From Patiria miniata (Eukaryota; Echinodermata; Asteroidea; Valvatida; Asterinidae), in NCBI RefSeq assembly GCF_015706575.1, contig NW_024037069.1, forward strand, positions 40,879,315-40,943,314: 64,000 nt of DNA, given 5' to 3'. The notes below the pieces were generated by a model, which saw nothing but the letters and a program-made list of their open reading frames with translations, made no database searches and was not told where the DNA came from. The position numbers and the translations under genes were made by a program. This document shows, in pieces, positions 35,307 to 48,539 of this stretch; positions within the stretch are counted from its first letter, which is position 1, and each line of letters opens with the position of its first letter.

Positions 35307-35647
35307 ATTCAATTCAATTCAATTCAATTCAATTCAATTCAATTCAAGAAGACATTTATTCCACACCCCTTTAGAAAATACATCCATAAAAGAAAGACTG
35401 GTAAATAGCAAAATAACAAAATCAATAAATTTGTCTCAAAAATAATAAAAGTAAAATGCGCTTTGAAGAAATGATAAACTTATTTCAATATATGTACAAG
35501 AGAAAGTAAGGAGTATGGGGCTGTGTAAGTAAGCCGAGGCTTGTAGGAACAGCCCTTACAGACAACACTAACAACAGAAAAACAACATGATAACGACACA
35601 CGGACGAGACAGACAAGACAAAAGACTTACACTCAGATATAGCGATA
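35307..35647 (-). mobile_element. Retroposon 3' end with TTGAA-repeat tail
   Basis: The minus strand ends GTGTGGAATAAATGTCTTCT followed by eight TTGAA repeats (35308-35347). The insert is absent from unit 1, where GTGATATATCG is uninterrupted. GATAT flanks it on both sides, a likely short target duplication. It is probably the 5'-truncated 3' UTR of a non-LTR retrotransposon. There is no coding part. Confidence 0.65.
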
Positions 35648-35689
35648 TATCGTTAATAATCGTCGGATTTCAACAGCGCCCCCACTGAA

Positions 35690-36115
35690 AGTATGGTAAG
35701 AGCGTGAGGAGGAGCACTATTATTTTTAAAGGCCAGTTTTCCGTATGAGAGGGGCACAATTTTAATGTTGCGAGTAGTGCACTAATAAGAGTGTGCTTTC
35801 GAGGAGCAGTTTTCCACCTCGAGAAGTTATCGCGAGATGCACTATTGTTTTTTCGTTGGCCAATTTTCAATCTCGAGAGGGGCACAATATTTTGTTATTG
35901 CGAGAGGGGTATTTGTGCGAGGGATAGTTTTCCATGTCGAGAAGGTGCACAATTTTGCTAATGGGAGAGGGGCACTTGTGTTTTTGAGGGGCAGTTTGAC
36001 TTACAAGAGAGGAGACTATTTTATTTGTAGCGCGATTATATGCTTTTATGTGTGCGTTTGAGGGGCAGTTTTGTTTTCATCTCGAGGGGGCACATTTATA
36101 AACGCGAGAGGGGAA
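35690..36115. repeat. Degenerate minisatellite, GAGAGGGGCAC type
   Basis: Longer version of the array at 205-520, with an additional block containing TTATCGCGAGATGCACTATTG. Units 2 and 3 share this block. Confidence 0.7.
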
Positions 36116-36634
36116 CTTTTGTTATCCTGGAAAAATCTTGGGGGCAAGTTTCCCCCCCCCCGCCCCCCCCCCGGTTCCGCCGCCCCTGTTGCAACTTATT
36201 TAGGAACTCATAATTTCCCACGACAGATCTACCATGAAAACAACAATGTTTAAGTCTTTGTTTTTTAAATAACGAAGAATACATTAATATTCGTTGTTCA
36301 CACTTACTTTTTACAACCTCTTGTTGGTACATGTACATCTAAACTTAACTCACTTTGGATGATGATGTTCAAAAATTAAAAAAAGAAACAGTCAATGTTC
36401 GAGTCCAATGAAGATGACATGAACAGACGATTTCAACTGGCATCCAGATTGTATGTTGTTCATCCCGTGACAAAACACAAATACGGCAAATTTGAGATTG
36501 AGATTTTAACCTTAAACTCAGCTACTTCTAAAACAAGGCATCGATGTTTGTGAGTTCCAATCAATCAGCAGTGTATTTATAATGTTAATGCGTAATAAGG
36601 TATCAGTGTATTTCCAACAGTAGTATAGTGTTCG
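36116..36634. other. Non-coding 3' flank of lectin A'
   Basis: Copy of 521-1045 with few changes. It has a poly-C tract at about 36151-36172. No gene was seen. Confidence 0.55.
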
Positions 36635-36674
36635 TCCGAGCATTGACGGCAAGTGTTCTTTCGGTGAAATATTT

Positions 36675-37400
36675 TCACAAATTAAAAAAGTAACAGTTGT
36701 CGGTTGCCTTGAAGTCGTTGTCATCAGCCACAAGACGAGTGACGTCATTGAGTTGACACATCTTTTCTTTCTTGTTGCTCTGCCAGAGATTAAAGGAGCG
36801 GCATCGGGGATCGGCCCAGCACGCCCAGCCACAGGAAAGCAAGCCCTCTGCCGTCAGATTCTTGATGTCGTGATGGAGGAGGCATCGCTGGGGGACACGC
36901 CCATCGGGACCGGTGAAGGTGTGGTAGGCTGGTACCGAAGAGGGTGTCATCTCACAGGCAGCAAATCGCTGTCTATTGCAAAGTGTCTTATCGACCCAAC
37001 GCCATCCTTCGTAGGTGGATATACGGGCGCAGTTACGTTTATTGCTTCTGCTTGGGTAGCGCGGATGCCAGTTGGTGTATTGTGCAGGCTGACCATCGCA
37101 CAGCCAGACACCCTCTTGAGCCGCATCCGTACAGCCAATCCAGAGTCCACCGGTACCTTTTACCAATGACTCCCAGATGAAGAGGTTTTCCTCCCTTGAA
37201 TTGGGCACAATCATGCTGCCTCCTGGTCGGTTACAAGCCTCCGAAGCCTCAAACCAATTCATCCTGTTAGGGAGTCGGATGTAGCAAGACTGTCGCCATT
37301 TCAGCCAGCCGGGCGGGCAGGAGGCTTGGAGAAAACTCCGGTTGCTGACTAAAAGTAGCAAGAAAAGTATCAAGATTAAGTTCTCCAGAAACCATGACAT
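36675..37400 (-). CDS. Secreted C-type lectin with PAN/Apple domain (gene A')
   Basis: Intact 241-residue copy of gene A, with the same signal peptide, C-type lectin domain (28-151) and PAN domain (158-239). My count of differences from A in the coding region is 11: five silent and six amino-acid changes (K69R, T81K, S114R, G135W, A189S, R195W). S114R and G135W lie in the part of the lectin domain that normally contacts ligand. R195W is in the PAN domain. All cysteines are kept. The 3'-UTR motif (36635-36664) and the TATA box are kept. The gene is probably functional, and its ligand is unknown. Confidence 0.88.
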   Translation of the reverse strand: MSWFLENLILILFLLLLVSNRSFLQASCPPGWLKWRQSCYIRLPNRMNWFEASEACNRPGGSMIVPNSREENLFIWESLVKGTGGLWIGCTDAAQEGVWLCDGQPAQYTNWHPRYPSRSNKRNCARISTYEGWRWVDKTLCNRQRFAACEMTPSSVPAYHTFTGPDGRVPQRCLLHHDIKNLTAEGLLSCGWACWADPRCRSFNLWQSNKKEKMCQLNDVTRLVADDNDFKATDNCYFFNL

Positions 37401-37508
37401 GCTTTTAAGATGGATACAGCAGCTCTGACGTTGCCCACAATTTTTTCTTCATACGAAAACTGCAGGCAAGAGTCACCTCATTGTCATTATGCCGTTACCA
37501 TGACGAAT

Positions 37509-37628
37509 GGCTTGTGTTAAGACAGCGTGATAATTGAACTACGTTTTGATTGGCATTGTTCAGAGTGACAAACGGCTTGTGTTAAGACAGCGTGATAATT
37601 GAACTACGTTTTAATTGGCATTGTTCAG
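37509..37628. repeat. 65-bp tandem duplication in the A' leader region
   Basis: GGCTTGTGTTAAGACAGCGT through ATTGGCATTGTTCAG occurs twice with a 65-bp period, between the TATA box and the start codon. Unit 1 has a single copy. It moves the TATA box to about 238 bases from the ATG. Confidence 0.85.
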
Positions 37629-37637
37629 TTTGGGGCC

Positions 37638-37645
37638 TTTATATA
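37638..37645 (-). promoter_or_regulatory. TATA box of lectin A'
   Basis: TATATAAA on the minus strand in the same GGGGCCTTTATATAAAAGG context as gene A. Confidence 0.6.
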
Positions 37646-39650
37646 AAAGGTATTACAAAATGAAGCAGGACCGTATCAACAGAATAGCTTTATCACTGTG
37701 TTCTCTTATCATGGCAAATTAGTCCATAATGGGGAAAATATATGTGAATTTTACCCCCCCCCCCTCCTTCTGATGGAGAATAATATTTTAGCTGATGTGG
37801 TTTGCATACAGTCAAAGTATTCGAGTTGGAAAAAAATATGTAGCTCGCTGCATTTAATAGGAAAAAATAGCATGGGAATAAAAGTACATGTTATTGACTA
37901 GTTTTACTGTGAAATTTCCACGTATTAATTTGCATACTCTATTTTAAAACACAAATTATCCCAATTTTAATAGAAATACCACATCATTCAGCTGCCCACC
38001 ATTGGTCATGTACCGATACGCATTGATGAATACCATTTTAATTACAATGCATCATGGGGTTTTCCTACCTCCATGAATAAACGAAAAATTGCAAAGGGAA
38101 ACAGACAAAAATTACCATCATCATTTAAGAAAAACAAATTGATTTGTTTCTCATACACAAAACACAAAATCTGACATAATGATTCAGTCTTGACTTGGAT
38201 TATTAATAGCTCATTTGTATATATCGGAATGCCTGTGTGATAATTTCTGGTACTCCGCTCAATAGCTTCAAAGCATTTAGAATTCCTTGGACAGCTGTAA
38301 AAAATAGGTTCTTTTGGTAAAACATGCTTAACTTATGGATCGTTTCAGTATAACGCTGATTCGTGTTTTTTTCACACTGATGATGCTCGTTTAATGCGCG
38401 CTTCTTTGGTGTATCCAATTTAATTTGCTTTTTAAGGGGAAAAATCATGAATTCATGTCACTTTCTTTTTGACTCGCTCTGTACAACCCGTGCCTCTTGT
38501 GTTTTACACTTTCCGGTTTCCGGTAAAAGATTGTGATTTTTGCTGAAAATGTCTCATACCCAAATCCTGTTTTTTCTTAGCATTTCAAATTCTCTGCTAT
38601 TAGATCATTTTGTGGTTATGAACTTGAAAGTTTGCAAAATAAGAAGGGTGAAAGCCGTGCACACGGACTGTGAGCTTGTATTTCTGCGAAATTTTTATGA
38701 AACTTTGCCTTAAAAGTGATCTATTTTGCAAGGCATCATTTTGCAAAATGGCGACGGGCATCAGGATTTTTTTTAGGGGTTATCATCTTTGGATGGAAAT
38801 TTTTTCAAAAAGTTATCAATATAACCTCCAAAAAATTAACATAAAACGAAGATGATGAAATACGCTTTTATTTGATGCGTGTCTCGAACACCTTGGAGAG
38901 TTTTAAGCATTTTCCCTGAATTTCTGAAGTGAGGGCATTTTTTATCGCTGGGGTCTATGGCAGTTTATTTACTGCTGGTCTGCATGCATGTCAGTGCTGG
39001 TTGCTGCTAGGGGTGCATACCACCAAACGGCTGTAAATTACTGCGCGCGAGCTCATGAATATGTTGTGATCCCACGGGTAATTTTGAATAAGAGGTCCTG
39101 GCGACCCATGATTGGTATTGATTGTAAACAGATTTACAACATGTATGTAAAATCAAGCATTTGTGACTGGTGGCTTCAAACTCAGACGATTTTGTTCGAA
39201 AAAAAACCCAAACTTGTGGGTCTATTTCGCATAGAGGGGGTGGGGGTGTCTAGACTTAGACCTAGGCCCAGGGGTTGGCAACCTAATTATGGGGTTGTTT
39301 TGAGAGAGGGGATTTTTTTGTGGCAACCTCTTGTAGAATTGAATCGAAAATTGTCCTACGCTCTCAAAACGCTGGTTAAAATTCTGTTGGTTAAAACAGT
39401 TTGTTAAAATGATCTTATGATTTTTTTAAAACCCAATGAATGTCCCCTTCAAAAAAGAGGTCCCACCCCGACCACCTAGCAAATTGGACCCAGTTTAATA
39501 CGCCACTGCATGAGTTCGATGCTCTTACTCTCTATATCATCTGCTCGCACTCTCGAAATATTGCAATGTCGCCCTCACAAAACAAATCCTTTTCGAGTAG
39601 TTCTGTCTCGGACCAAAACGTCAACTTTAATTATGCTAAAATGTAAAAAA
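37646..39650. other. Gene-free flank between lectin A' and palindrome 2
   Basis: Copy of 1992-4021. It contains a poly-C tract at about 37754 and the old module relic at about 38470-39060 (CAAAATGGCGACGGGCATCA). No gene was seen. Confidence 0.55.
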
Positions 39651-42085
39651 ATATTGTTCTCTACTGGCAGTCAATGTGCACAGACGTCAGCATCCTACTT
39701 TTGGTTTCAATAGGTTTCGAGGAATAACTGTTTTAATAATTAGCTCATTTTTTTTCTCCTACAAGTTTTTGTTTCAGATGTGAATGGAGTAATGGTTTTT
39801 GAATAGATACAAAGTAGAGAGGGGAAGATGTGATAGCTATTTGTACGGTGACCTGTGAAACATGGTGACGTCATCAAAATTGAAATGAGAATCAAAGAAA
39901 TGCAGCGGTCCCTATCTTTAATCCTAATATGAAACACGCGCGATTAACAACAGCTGTTTGGCGAACAACGTTAACGTTACGGCAAATTATGTGCGAACTA
40001 CTTGTCGTACGTTTAACTCCCAAAACAAACTGCGCGTAAGCTTGACCGTTAAACTTGAATAGCGCCCTCAATCAACCACAAGTACTCACACAACAAATCG
40101 TCATTGCACACTGTACAATTATTATGTAACCATATACAATTCTTTTGAATCACAACAGCAAAGAACCCTTCATCTACTCCTAATCTTAATATGAACACAT
40201 GTAATAAACAGGAGCTGTTTCGGCGAACTAAACGGCTAACTATAATAAAACGGTGAACTCCTTTTTCCTGCGTAGGTTTGACCGTTAAACTTAAATAGTG
40301 CCCTCAATCGACTGAGAGTATCATCACAAATAATAGCCATTGAACAATGTACTCGGTAATAAAATATTCTTTCCAATCAGTACAGTACCAAGGAATTTGA
40401 ACACATTGGACGTTACACTTTTGACAGCGCACATTATTCATGCATTTGGGGTTTGATCCTTCGGAAACAACGCTTCGAGTCGCTCGCGCGAAACCGAAAC
40501 CTCTCCATGCAGTCTTACAACAAGCCAGGGATTGGGGACGACGCGCCGTACGGTGAACCGTAGTGGCCCGCCGCCCGCCGCAGCTTTCGAAATTTCTGTG
40601 GACAGACACTTTGAAGACCTTTTCGTAAAGATGACCCCCCATGCTCTTTACGTACCTTTTTCTTGTAGTTTTCGATTTGCATCTTTTGTTTTAAAGAGAA
40701 ATATACTTTTAGTCCAATTAATGGCGTCTGAATTAAACCCTCTGAAAAAGGAGTTTCATTTTTCAATTTTTTTTTCTGGGCACATTTTTAACATGATTTT
40801 ATCATGAGTTTGTTTTAGTGGCATCCATCAGTCACACATTAAATGTATAACATGCGGGCCAAATCACAATGTGTATACATTTGTATTTCAATTCTTTGCT
40901 ATTAACAGTGGCGGTTCCCCCCCCCCCAATATTTTGGCTAGCCCCTCCCTAAAAATAAAAAATTCCATTAGCAAAAAGAAGGAATGTGACGTACATGCGA
41001 ACGGTCTCCCCCTAAAGAAATAGTCGTGACAGGGGTGCATTTGTAGTTAATATAGTATGCCTGATTGTAGGATTTTATTGGGGCTCCCTATTGATAATAT
41101 GGCACGAGCCCCGCGTTATTATCACTGAGGTCTATGAGTCGATTTCCAGGTCTGCACCCATATAGACACATAATGAGAGGCGTCCTTTCTCGGATTCCAC
41201 TGGTTGTTATACCGCATACTTCGCGTAAATCGATATTAATTTTCAATCACTCCCAATATCACAGAGCCTGATTTCCTGAATTTATTTTCCCCATTTGTTA
41301 CATTACGGTGAATAGTGTTCTAGCGGTTCTAAGTGCGTTTGTCTTGTCGGGAGCCTAAAATTAGGTTCTGTTAGAAATGAGAACCGAAGAAATGTAGCGG
41401 TTCCTATTTTTAATCCTAACATGATACACAGGCTTTCAACAAGAGTTGTTTTGGTGATCTCCGTTACCAAAACAGCAAATTACGCGAGAACTACTTTTCG
41501 TACCTTTAACTCCAGAGACAAAGTGCGCGTAGGCTTGACCGTTAAACTTGAATAGCGCCCTCAATCAACTTAAAATAACCACAAAACTACTGATCGTCAT
41601 TGCACACTGTACAAATTATGCAATCTATACCATTCTTTCGAATCACGACAGCGACGAACCCTCTTTTTCTATAATCATCCTAATATGAACACACGAAATA
41701 AACAGGAGCTCTTTCGGCGAACTACGTCGCTGAAACGGTTTATTATGGGCGAACTACTTTTTGAACGTTTAACCCACAAACCAAACCTGCGCAGGCTCGA
41801 CCGTTAAACTTAAATAGTGCCCTCAATTGAGAGAATCATCACAAATAAAATTCATTGAACAATGCACTTGGGGTTATAAAAACAATTCCAATCACTAGGG
41901 GCCTACGGTACCAAGGAATCCGAACACGCCTCACATTGGGCGATACACTTTTGACAGCGCACATTGTTCATGCATTTGGGATTTGATCCTTTCAGAAACA
42001 ACGCTTCGAGTCGCTCGCGTGAAACTGAAACTTCTCCGTGCAGACTTACACCAAACCAGGGATTGGGAACGACACGCCGTAACGG

Positions 42086-42122
42086 GCCCGCCGCCCGCCG
42101 CCCGCCGCCCGCCGCCCGCCGG
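42086..42122. repeat. GC-only heptamer microsatellite
   Basis: Pure CCGCCCG repeats, at the same site as 6488-6532 in unit 1. Confidence 0.85.
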
Positions 42123-42514
42123 TGCGGCTTTCGAAATTTCTTTGGACAGACACTTTGAAGACCTATTCGTAAAGATGTTACCCCGTGCTGTTTACATACT
42201 TTTTTTTCTAGGCTTACTAGTTTTTGATTTGCATCTTTTGTTTTAAAGAGAAGTGTACTTTTATTCCAATTTAGGGTGTCTGTAACCCGCTGGAAAGGCG
42301 TTTCATTTTGCACATGTGTTTAAATCTGGGCACATTTTTATCATGATTTTATTATGAGTTTATAGTTTAGTGGCATCCATGACACACATTAAATATATAA
42401 CATGCGGGCCAAATCACAATTTGAATGCTTAAATTATTTGCTATTAGAGCGTTTTTACTGTACCTTATAAATTCTCGACTATAGGGAAAAAAATAAGGGG
42501 ATCAAGAAAAACAA

Positions 42515-42935
42515 AAAGTTATGTGGTGTTGACCAAGCATTCAGGGGTCGCGATTGGTTACCGACTCCCATATAGTACTCTTCCTGGGTCTCGGATTCCC
42601 CGGCCCACCACACCTCCTTCCCTATCCATCCATGTAACCCCGGAGGGCCAAGCACCGTTAAGGGAGGAAACGAGGCGACACCCTATGCCTTGCTGCCGAG
42701 ACAGCAAAAGAGCCCCGTACCTATGAGTAGATGCATAACCTGGACTTCGCAGACAGTCCCAGCCGGTGACTTAACTCATGGAGCTAAGGTCGGTTGGTGT
42801 TTGACGACGCGAAATTAAGACTCTTAAAGTAAATGACAGAGTGTGTGTATTGAAAACCAAAAATGACAGGACTCGAACCCCGGACCCCGGTGTCTGTGGA
42901 CAATGCGCCTAACCACTAGGCCAATTGCTAGGTAC
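42515..42935 (-). mobile_element. Composite tRNA-derived SINE, long form
   Basis: Counterpart of 6925-7349. The tRNA-like head lies at about 42932 to 42865 on the minus strand, with the B box GGTTCGAGTCC. It includes the 129-bp segment. A few bases between head and body are lost. Confidence 0.75.
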
Positions 42936-43917
42936 TTGGAGACTGAACATTACTGTGTTATAGGGCCCATGCCTATAATATAAGCTGTTTTTTCTTTTGG
43001 ATTCTTCTATTGTGTTCACCCGTCTGTTGTACATGCACACGTATACGTATGTATACATGTTCATCATACAATTATCTCATGATTAGTAGCATCGACATCC
43101 ATGACACACTTTTAAGGTATAATATGAGGGCCAAATTCACAATTTTTATATATGCATATAATTCTTTGCTATTAGATCACCGTTGTGGGCCTTGAACTTG
43201 ATAAGAAGAGGGTTGGAAGCCGTACACAGGAGTTTGCAATTTGCATGAAATTGGGCCCTTATATTGCTCTTTGCAATAGAGCCCAGGCATCATTTTTCAA
43301 AATGGCGATGGGCCAAAGGACTACTTTTCGGGCTGACATCCTTTGATGGAATTTCTTCCCAGTAGTCATTGGATAATTGAACAAAAATTGAACGAAAAAT
43401 TAAAGATAATAAAATAAACTTTGATTTAAATGGTGTCTCAAACACCTTTGAGAGTTGTGAGTACTTTTTTAAGAATTTGCGGACAAACTCGTAATTATCA
43501 TCGAGGTCTACGGGAGTCGTTTTGCAGGTCTGCACCCATATAGACACCTAATGAGAGGCGTCCTCTATGGGATTCCACTGGTTGTTATACCGTATATTTC
43601 GCGTAAATCGATATTAATTTTCAATAACTTCAAATATCACAGAACCTTTAATGCTTGATTCTAATAGTTATATTACACTATCCCCATTTGTTACCATTTG
43701 GTTCTGGAGGTTCTAAGTTATTAACTGGCCTGTATGAAACACACGTAATTTAGCACGAGCTGTTTTGGCAAACTAGTTACCAAAACAGCAAATTATGCGC
43801 GAACTATACTTTTCGTACGTTTAACTCCCAAAACAAACTGCGCGTAAGCTTGACCGTTAAACTTAAATAGTGCCCTCAATGGTCCTGAGACGTAATGACG
43901 TCACGCTTTGTTTACAT

Positions 43918-43963
43918 GTGCGTTTTTTCTATGATGAGAGCCAGCTCTCACAGGAAAGCGCAC
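43918..43963. repeat. Hairpin, decayed copy
   Basis: Counterpart of 8372-8413, with several mismatches and a few extra bases in the left arm (GTGCGTTTTTTCTATGATGA). It is flanked by TGACGTCACGCTTTGTTTAC. Confidence 0.75.
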
Positions 43964-45263
43964 TTTTAAACAAAGAGTTACGTCAGTACATCTTAGGTCT
44001 ATTGACTGAGAGTATCGCCACAAATAATCGTCATTGAACAATGTACTCGGTAACAGAATTCTTTCCAATCACCGCAGTACCAAGAAACACGCCGTTCAGT
44101 TTCTCTTTCAACGTCGGGTGTTACACCATTGACAGCGCACTCTGTTACGTAATTGTTAACGTATTGATTGTTGCGCCGAATTGCAGTACTCAGCTTTATT
44201 CTCGATGGAGGAAGCGCACCTCTCTCAAACTATTCCTCTTTTGTTTCCCTACTTGCAATCAACCATTCGTTTCAGGTCGCGCGACCCTTCAGTCCGGTAC
44301 TGGTCTCGCGCCCACGTATGTACAAGGCTCAGTAAATCCAGAACATAGTGGGGGTTTTTTAAGGGCGGTCTGTGTTTAATTAGGGTGGGTCAAACTTTTT
44401 ATGTTCCCCGAAAAAGGAGTCCAAAATATTACGCCCCAAGTTTAATATGAAAAGCCAGAGGAAAGGCTTTTCATGTCATTGGTGCATGAAAAACAAAGAC
44501 ATGGGTTTGAAGAGGGTTTTTTTTGGGGGGGGGGGCAATGCCCCCCATTGGGTCCCCACCAATCCGCCGTTGCGTATGTGTGTCCCAATTAACCTGTGGC
44601 ATCTTCACAGGGCCAAGGGTTTTTTTCTTAGTGAATAAAATTCCAGCAACCTCCAAATGCATGTATTCCACTTTATAAATTTTGAGTTTATCAGCTCGCT
44701 ATATGCGGTCCAAGTCATTGATTCGTGTTTTACACAAGGCTGCGATAAACGGGGGAAATTTATTGCAGGAAATAAAAAGGTCAATGATATCAGGGTTTTT
44801 TAAAGTCAGTAATAGTAAGCTTGCCGGATATATGAACATATCACATCCCTGCCCAGGTTATGAACAGTATAGATTTAGAAGGGGCTTGGAAAAGTGAACT
44901 TGCTAGGACGTTTCTGTTCTAGTTTCAATAACGTATTTCGCTTCCATTGATCGGGTAAAGCGGTGTGTGCCCTATTCGCTCTATGTGGAGCGGATTTGAA
45001 ACAAAAGCGGAGAAGTTGAACTGGTGACTGCGCGTTCGCAAAACAAGTTACGTAACGCGGGAGAGCGAAAAATGAATGGCGTTTTCCACCCACAAGTAAA
45101 AGAAAGTATTATGTAACTTTTCCACGGTGAAACACGATGCATGCATTTTGTGGTTTGATCCTTCGGCAACAACGCTTCGAGTCGCTCGCGTGAAACCGGA
45201 ACCCTCTCCGTGTAGTCGTACAACGTAACCAGGGAATGGGAACGATGCGCCGTACGGTGAACC

Positions 45264-45313
45264 GGCCCGCTGCCCGCTGCCCGCCGCCGCCGCCCGCCGC
45301 CCGCCGCCCGCTG
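45264..45313. repeat. GC-only microsatellite, interrupted
   Basis: CCCGCTGCCCGCTGCCCGCC followed by further CCGCCCG units. It is longer than its counterpart at 9694. Confidence 0.8.
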
Positions 45314-46625
45314 GTGCGGCTTCCGAGATTTCTTTGGACAGACACTGTGAAGACCCAAGTTTTCGCAACCCCCGTGGGTGTGCATTGTTATGGGGGGGGG
45401 AACGACATTAAAGATGGCAACACGTGCATGCTGTTTACTAGTTTAGATTTGCATCGTTTGATTTAAAGAGAAAATTCGGGGTGATTGGATAAATGATCAA
45501 CGCGCAAATGGCATGGGGACACATCTTTAACAATCGGAGCTGTGATATTTTCGGCTTTTGCACCCCCCCCCCCGCAACAACAAAACATTGTATCGTAAAC
45601 TAGCAACTTTTAGAGCAGTACAAACGTTCTTTACTTTTGCATATTTATTTGCCCAAACACGTCCAAATAGGCCTATATGTCATACATGACGGGTTTTTTA
45701 CTGATCCCATCTAACTGGCAATGTGTGTTTTAGGGCACCCTAAAATAATAACATTTAATAGGGAGCGTAAATAACAAATTCTAATTGCTTTCATTCTGTG
45801 CTGTAGTTTCATCAGATTCATATCGTACATCCAATTCAACCCTGGCTCTCATAGCTAAAGCGCACATGTAAACAAAGCGTGACGTCATTATGTCTGAGGT
45901 CTACTGGGCGACATGCAGACACTGAGTTTCAATACCGTATACACGTATCTTTCTTGCTATGCAACAGGCCTACGTACTTCAACCAAACACAGGTTAATAA
46001 AAGCCGGTATATGCCCCCTTCGCTCTTGTATCACGATTTTGGAACAAAAGCGGAGAAGTTGAACAGGCGAAGGCTTCCCAATCACGTTTTGAACAAAAAA
46101 CAATTACGTAACGGTCCCGACTCTACGAAAAGTGCGCTGAACCCGTCGTGAAACAAAGACCGTATCTTGACAGCAACTCTTCCACGGTGAAACCAATGAT
46201 TTGATCCTCTCCAAAGAAACGGTGAACAATCGTATTCGGAAACAAAGCTCAAGGGTCGCTCGCGCGAGACCGAAACCTCTCCCCGCCACGGTCTTAGAAT
46301 AGACGTCCTAACCTACATAACATGCTCCATACATACTCATATAGACAGCTACCGTCCCTCGACTATGTAAATATACGGCACTCGTAGTCTCGTACGGTGA
46401 GCCGGGCCAGCCGCTTTCGAAAAGCCTTCGGCAAAACACTTTTGCGATTCGTGATAAAAAAAAAAAGAAGCGAAATTTGAACCTTTCTTACAGATGTTAA
46501 CTTAAAATTCTTCAACAAAATAAATTGAAAGAACAAACAAGGTCAAAGTGAAAAGAAAGAGGAAAGATTGATCGAGCTGTCAGTGTTACTTAAACAGGGA
46601 CTTACCTGTTCAAACGTTTCGTTAG

Positions 46626-46860
46626 AAGTCAGTTCAGTTCAGTTCATTTATTTCCAGTGTTCACAAATCAGTATGTTACAATGTATACGTGTGCATGTAC
46701 AAAAGACGAGTGGAAACTGTAGAGGAACCATAAGAAAACACAGCTTGTACAATAGGCATGGGCCCTATATCACACTAATGTTCTGACACCAAATGCCAAT
46801 ACTAAAGAAAAATGCTGTATTCAGAGAAAAAAGGTTTATATGCAAAGGTAAACAAGGGTA
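46626..46860 (-). mobile_element. Retroposon 3' end with TGAAC-repeat tail
   Basis: Counterpart of 11423-11700 in the left arm of element 2. The mirror copy is at 48540-48765. Confidence 0.5.
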
Positions 46861-47214
46861 GGCCTATACATGTACATACCAATAATTGCATAATTGCGTA
46901 AGGAATAAATAACTATACAGTTTCATATATCAAAGTAAACATTCAGCAAAATAGATTTGCAAACATGTAGAACTTCGTCAAGAATCAGTGGAGAGTACTA
47001 TAACTTGGTTCCCTTGTAGTTAATATGTTTTGAAGCAAAAAAAAGTAGTAGATGGCTAATGGAAATGAATAGTTTGCCGAGTAGAGCGACAATATTGAAA
47101 CTCCGACAAGCAAAATTAATGGATTGAAGAGTAAAAGGTACAGGAAATAGACCGATTACATTGCGGGGGAAAACGGCGAATGTACCGTATACGAAAACAA
47201 AAATCAACAAAAGT

Positions 47215-48205
47215 ACATTTTAATGAAACGGGGTCGTTTACGAGACATTTAAATCGTTTGTTTATGACGGGAGTTTAGAAGTTAAGAGGTTTGTTTTCAT
47301 GCACGTTTATGAAGGCAAAGCGCAGCCTAAGCTGAGAAGTGTTTCCAACAGTGGTTAAAAGACTGTGTCATTAAATTATCTGGTGTTTAGGCTCCTTCTC
47401 CACAGACCCAGGGGTCCGGGGTTCGAGTCCCGTTGGTGTAATTTTTGGTTTTCAATGCACGCGCTCTGTGATTTACTATAAGAGTCTTATTTTCCCGTCG
47501 TCAAATACCAACCGGCCTTAGCTCAATCAGTTAAGTCACCGGCTGGGACTGTCTGCGAAGTCCAGGTTATGCATCTACTCATAGGTACGGGGCTCTTTTG
47601 CTGTCTCGGCAGCAAAACATAGGGTGACCCCTGAATGCTTGGTCAACACCACATAACTTTTGGTTTCTTTATCCACCTATTTTTTCCCTAGTGGAGAATT
47701 TATAAGGTACAGTAAAAACGAAAAGGGTTTTTTTTTAAATAAATTCAAATAATATTTAACTTATGTAACAGCTTTACCAGCATTTCCATTTCTGCCTGCA
47801 CGGGTCCCTATTTGCTACTTGGTAGAAAGCAAAAATTGATAAAGTGTCTTGCCCAAGGACAACACCCAAATAGCAAGGCTGATTCTCCTGTGCTGCACTC
47901 CGGCAAGATTAAGGCCCCAAGTGAGAGCCGGAAAAAAAATCTTGACAAAAATAAAGGCTTTCTGCAACGTTGCGAAAAAGCCAAAAATTGCAACCACTAT
48001 ATAGGCGAATAAGGCGACAATTTGACGTAGACATAATTTTCATAAACAAGTATAATAGGAAGCACTGGAGGATTGTTTGCTCAATCTGCGCTTTGCCTTC
48101 ATACATGCATTGGAAACCTCTAAACTTCTAAACTCCCGTCATAAACAAACGATTTAAATGACTTGTTAACGAACCTGCTTCATTAAAATGCATTTTTGCT
48201 GACAT
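47215..48205. repeat. Centre of palindrome 2
   Basis: The left arm ends after GCGAATGTACCGTATACGAA (about 47195) and the right arm begins with TTCGTATTCGTATACTGTAC and CATTCGCCG (about 48208). Between them lie a short SINE (47375-47660) and the TGTAACAGCTTTACCAGC block (47760-48100). No gene was seen. Confidence 0.6.
47375..47660 (+). mobile_element. Composite tRNA-derived SINE, short form
   Basis: The head has TGGTGTTTAGGCTCC and GGTTCGAGTCC. The 129-bp segment is missing, as in the short copies of element 1. Confidence 0.75.
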
Positions 48206-48539
48206 TTCGTATTCGTATACTGTACATTCGCCGTATTTTTTCCCGCAATACAGTATATTGGTCTATTTCCAATACCTTATACTCTTCAATCCATTCATTT
48301 TGTTTCGCGGAATTTCAATATTATCACTCTACTCGGTAAACTATTCATTTCCATCCGCCATTTCCAACTGTTTTTTTGGCTTTAAAACCAATTAACTAAA
48401 CAAGGGAACCAAGTTATAGTACTCTCCACTGATTCCTGAAGAAGTTCTACATGTTTACAAATCTAGTTTGCTGAATGTATACTTTCGTATATGAAACTGA
48501 AGTTATTTATTCCTGACATTCCTATGTTGGCTTGTAAAA

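Noticed and set aside
35308-35347. CRISPR-like or satellite array of AATTC repeats
   Set aside because: Plain pentamer repeats with no spacers, attached to a retroposon 3' end.
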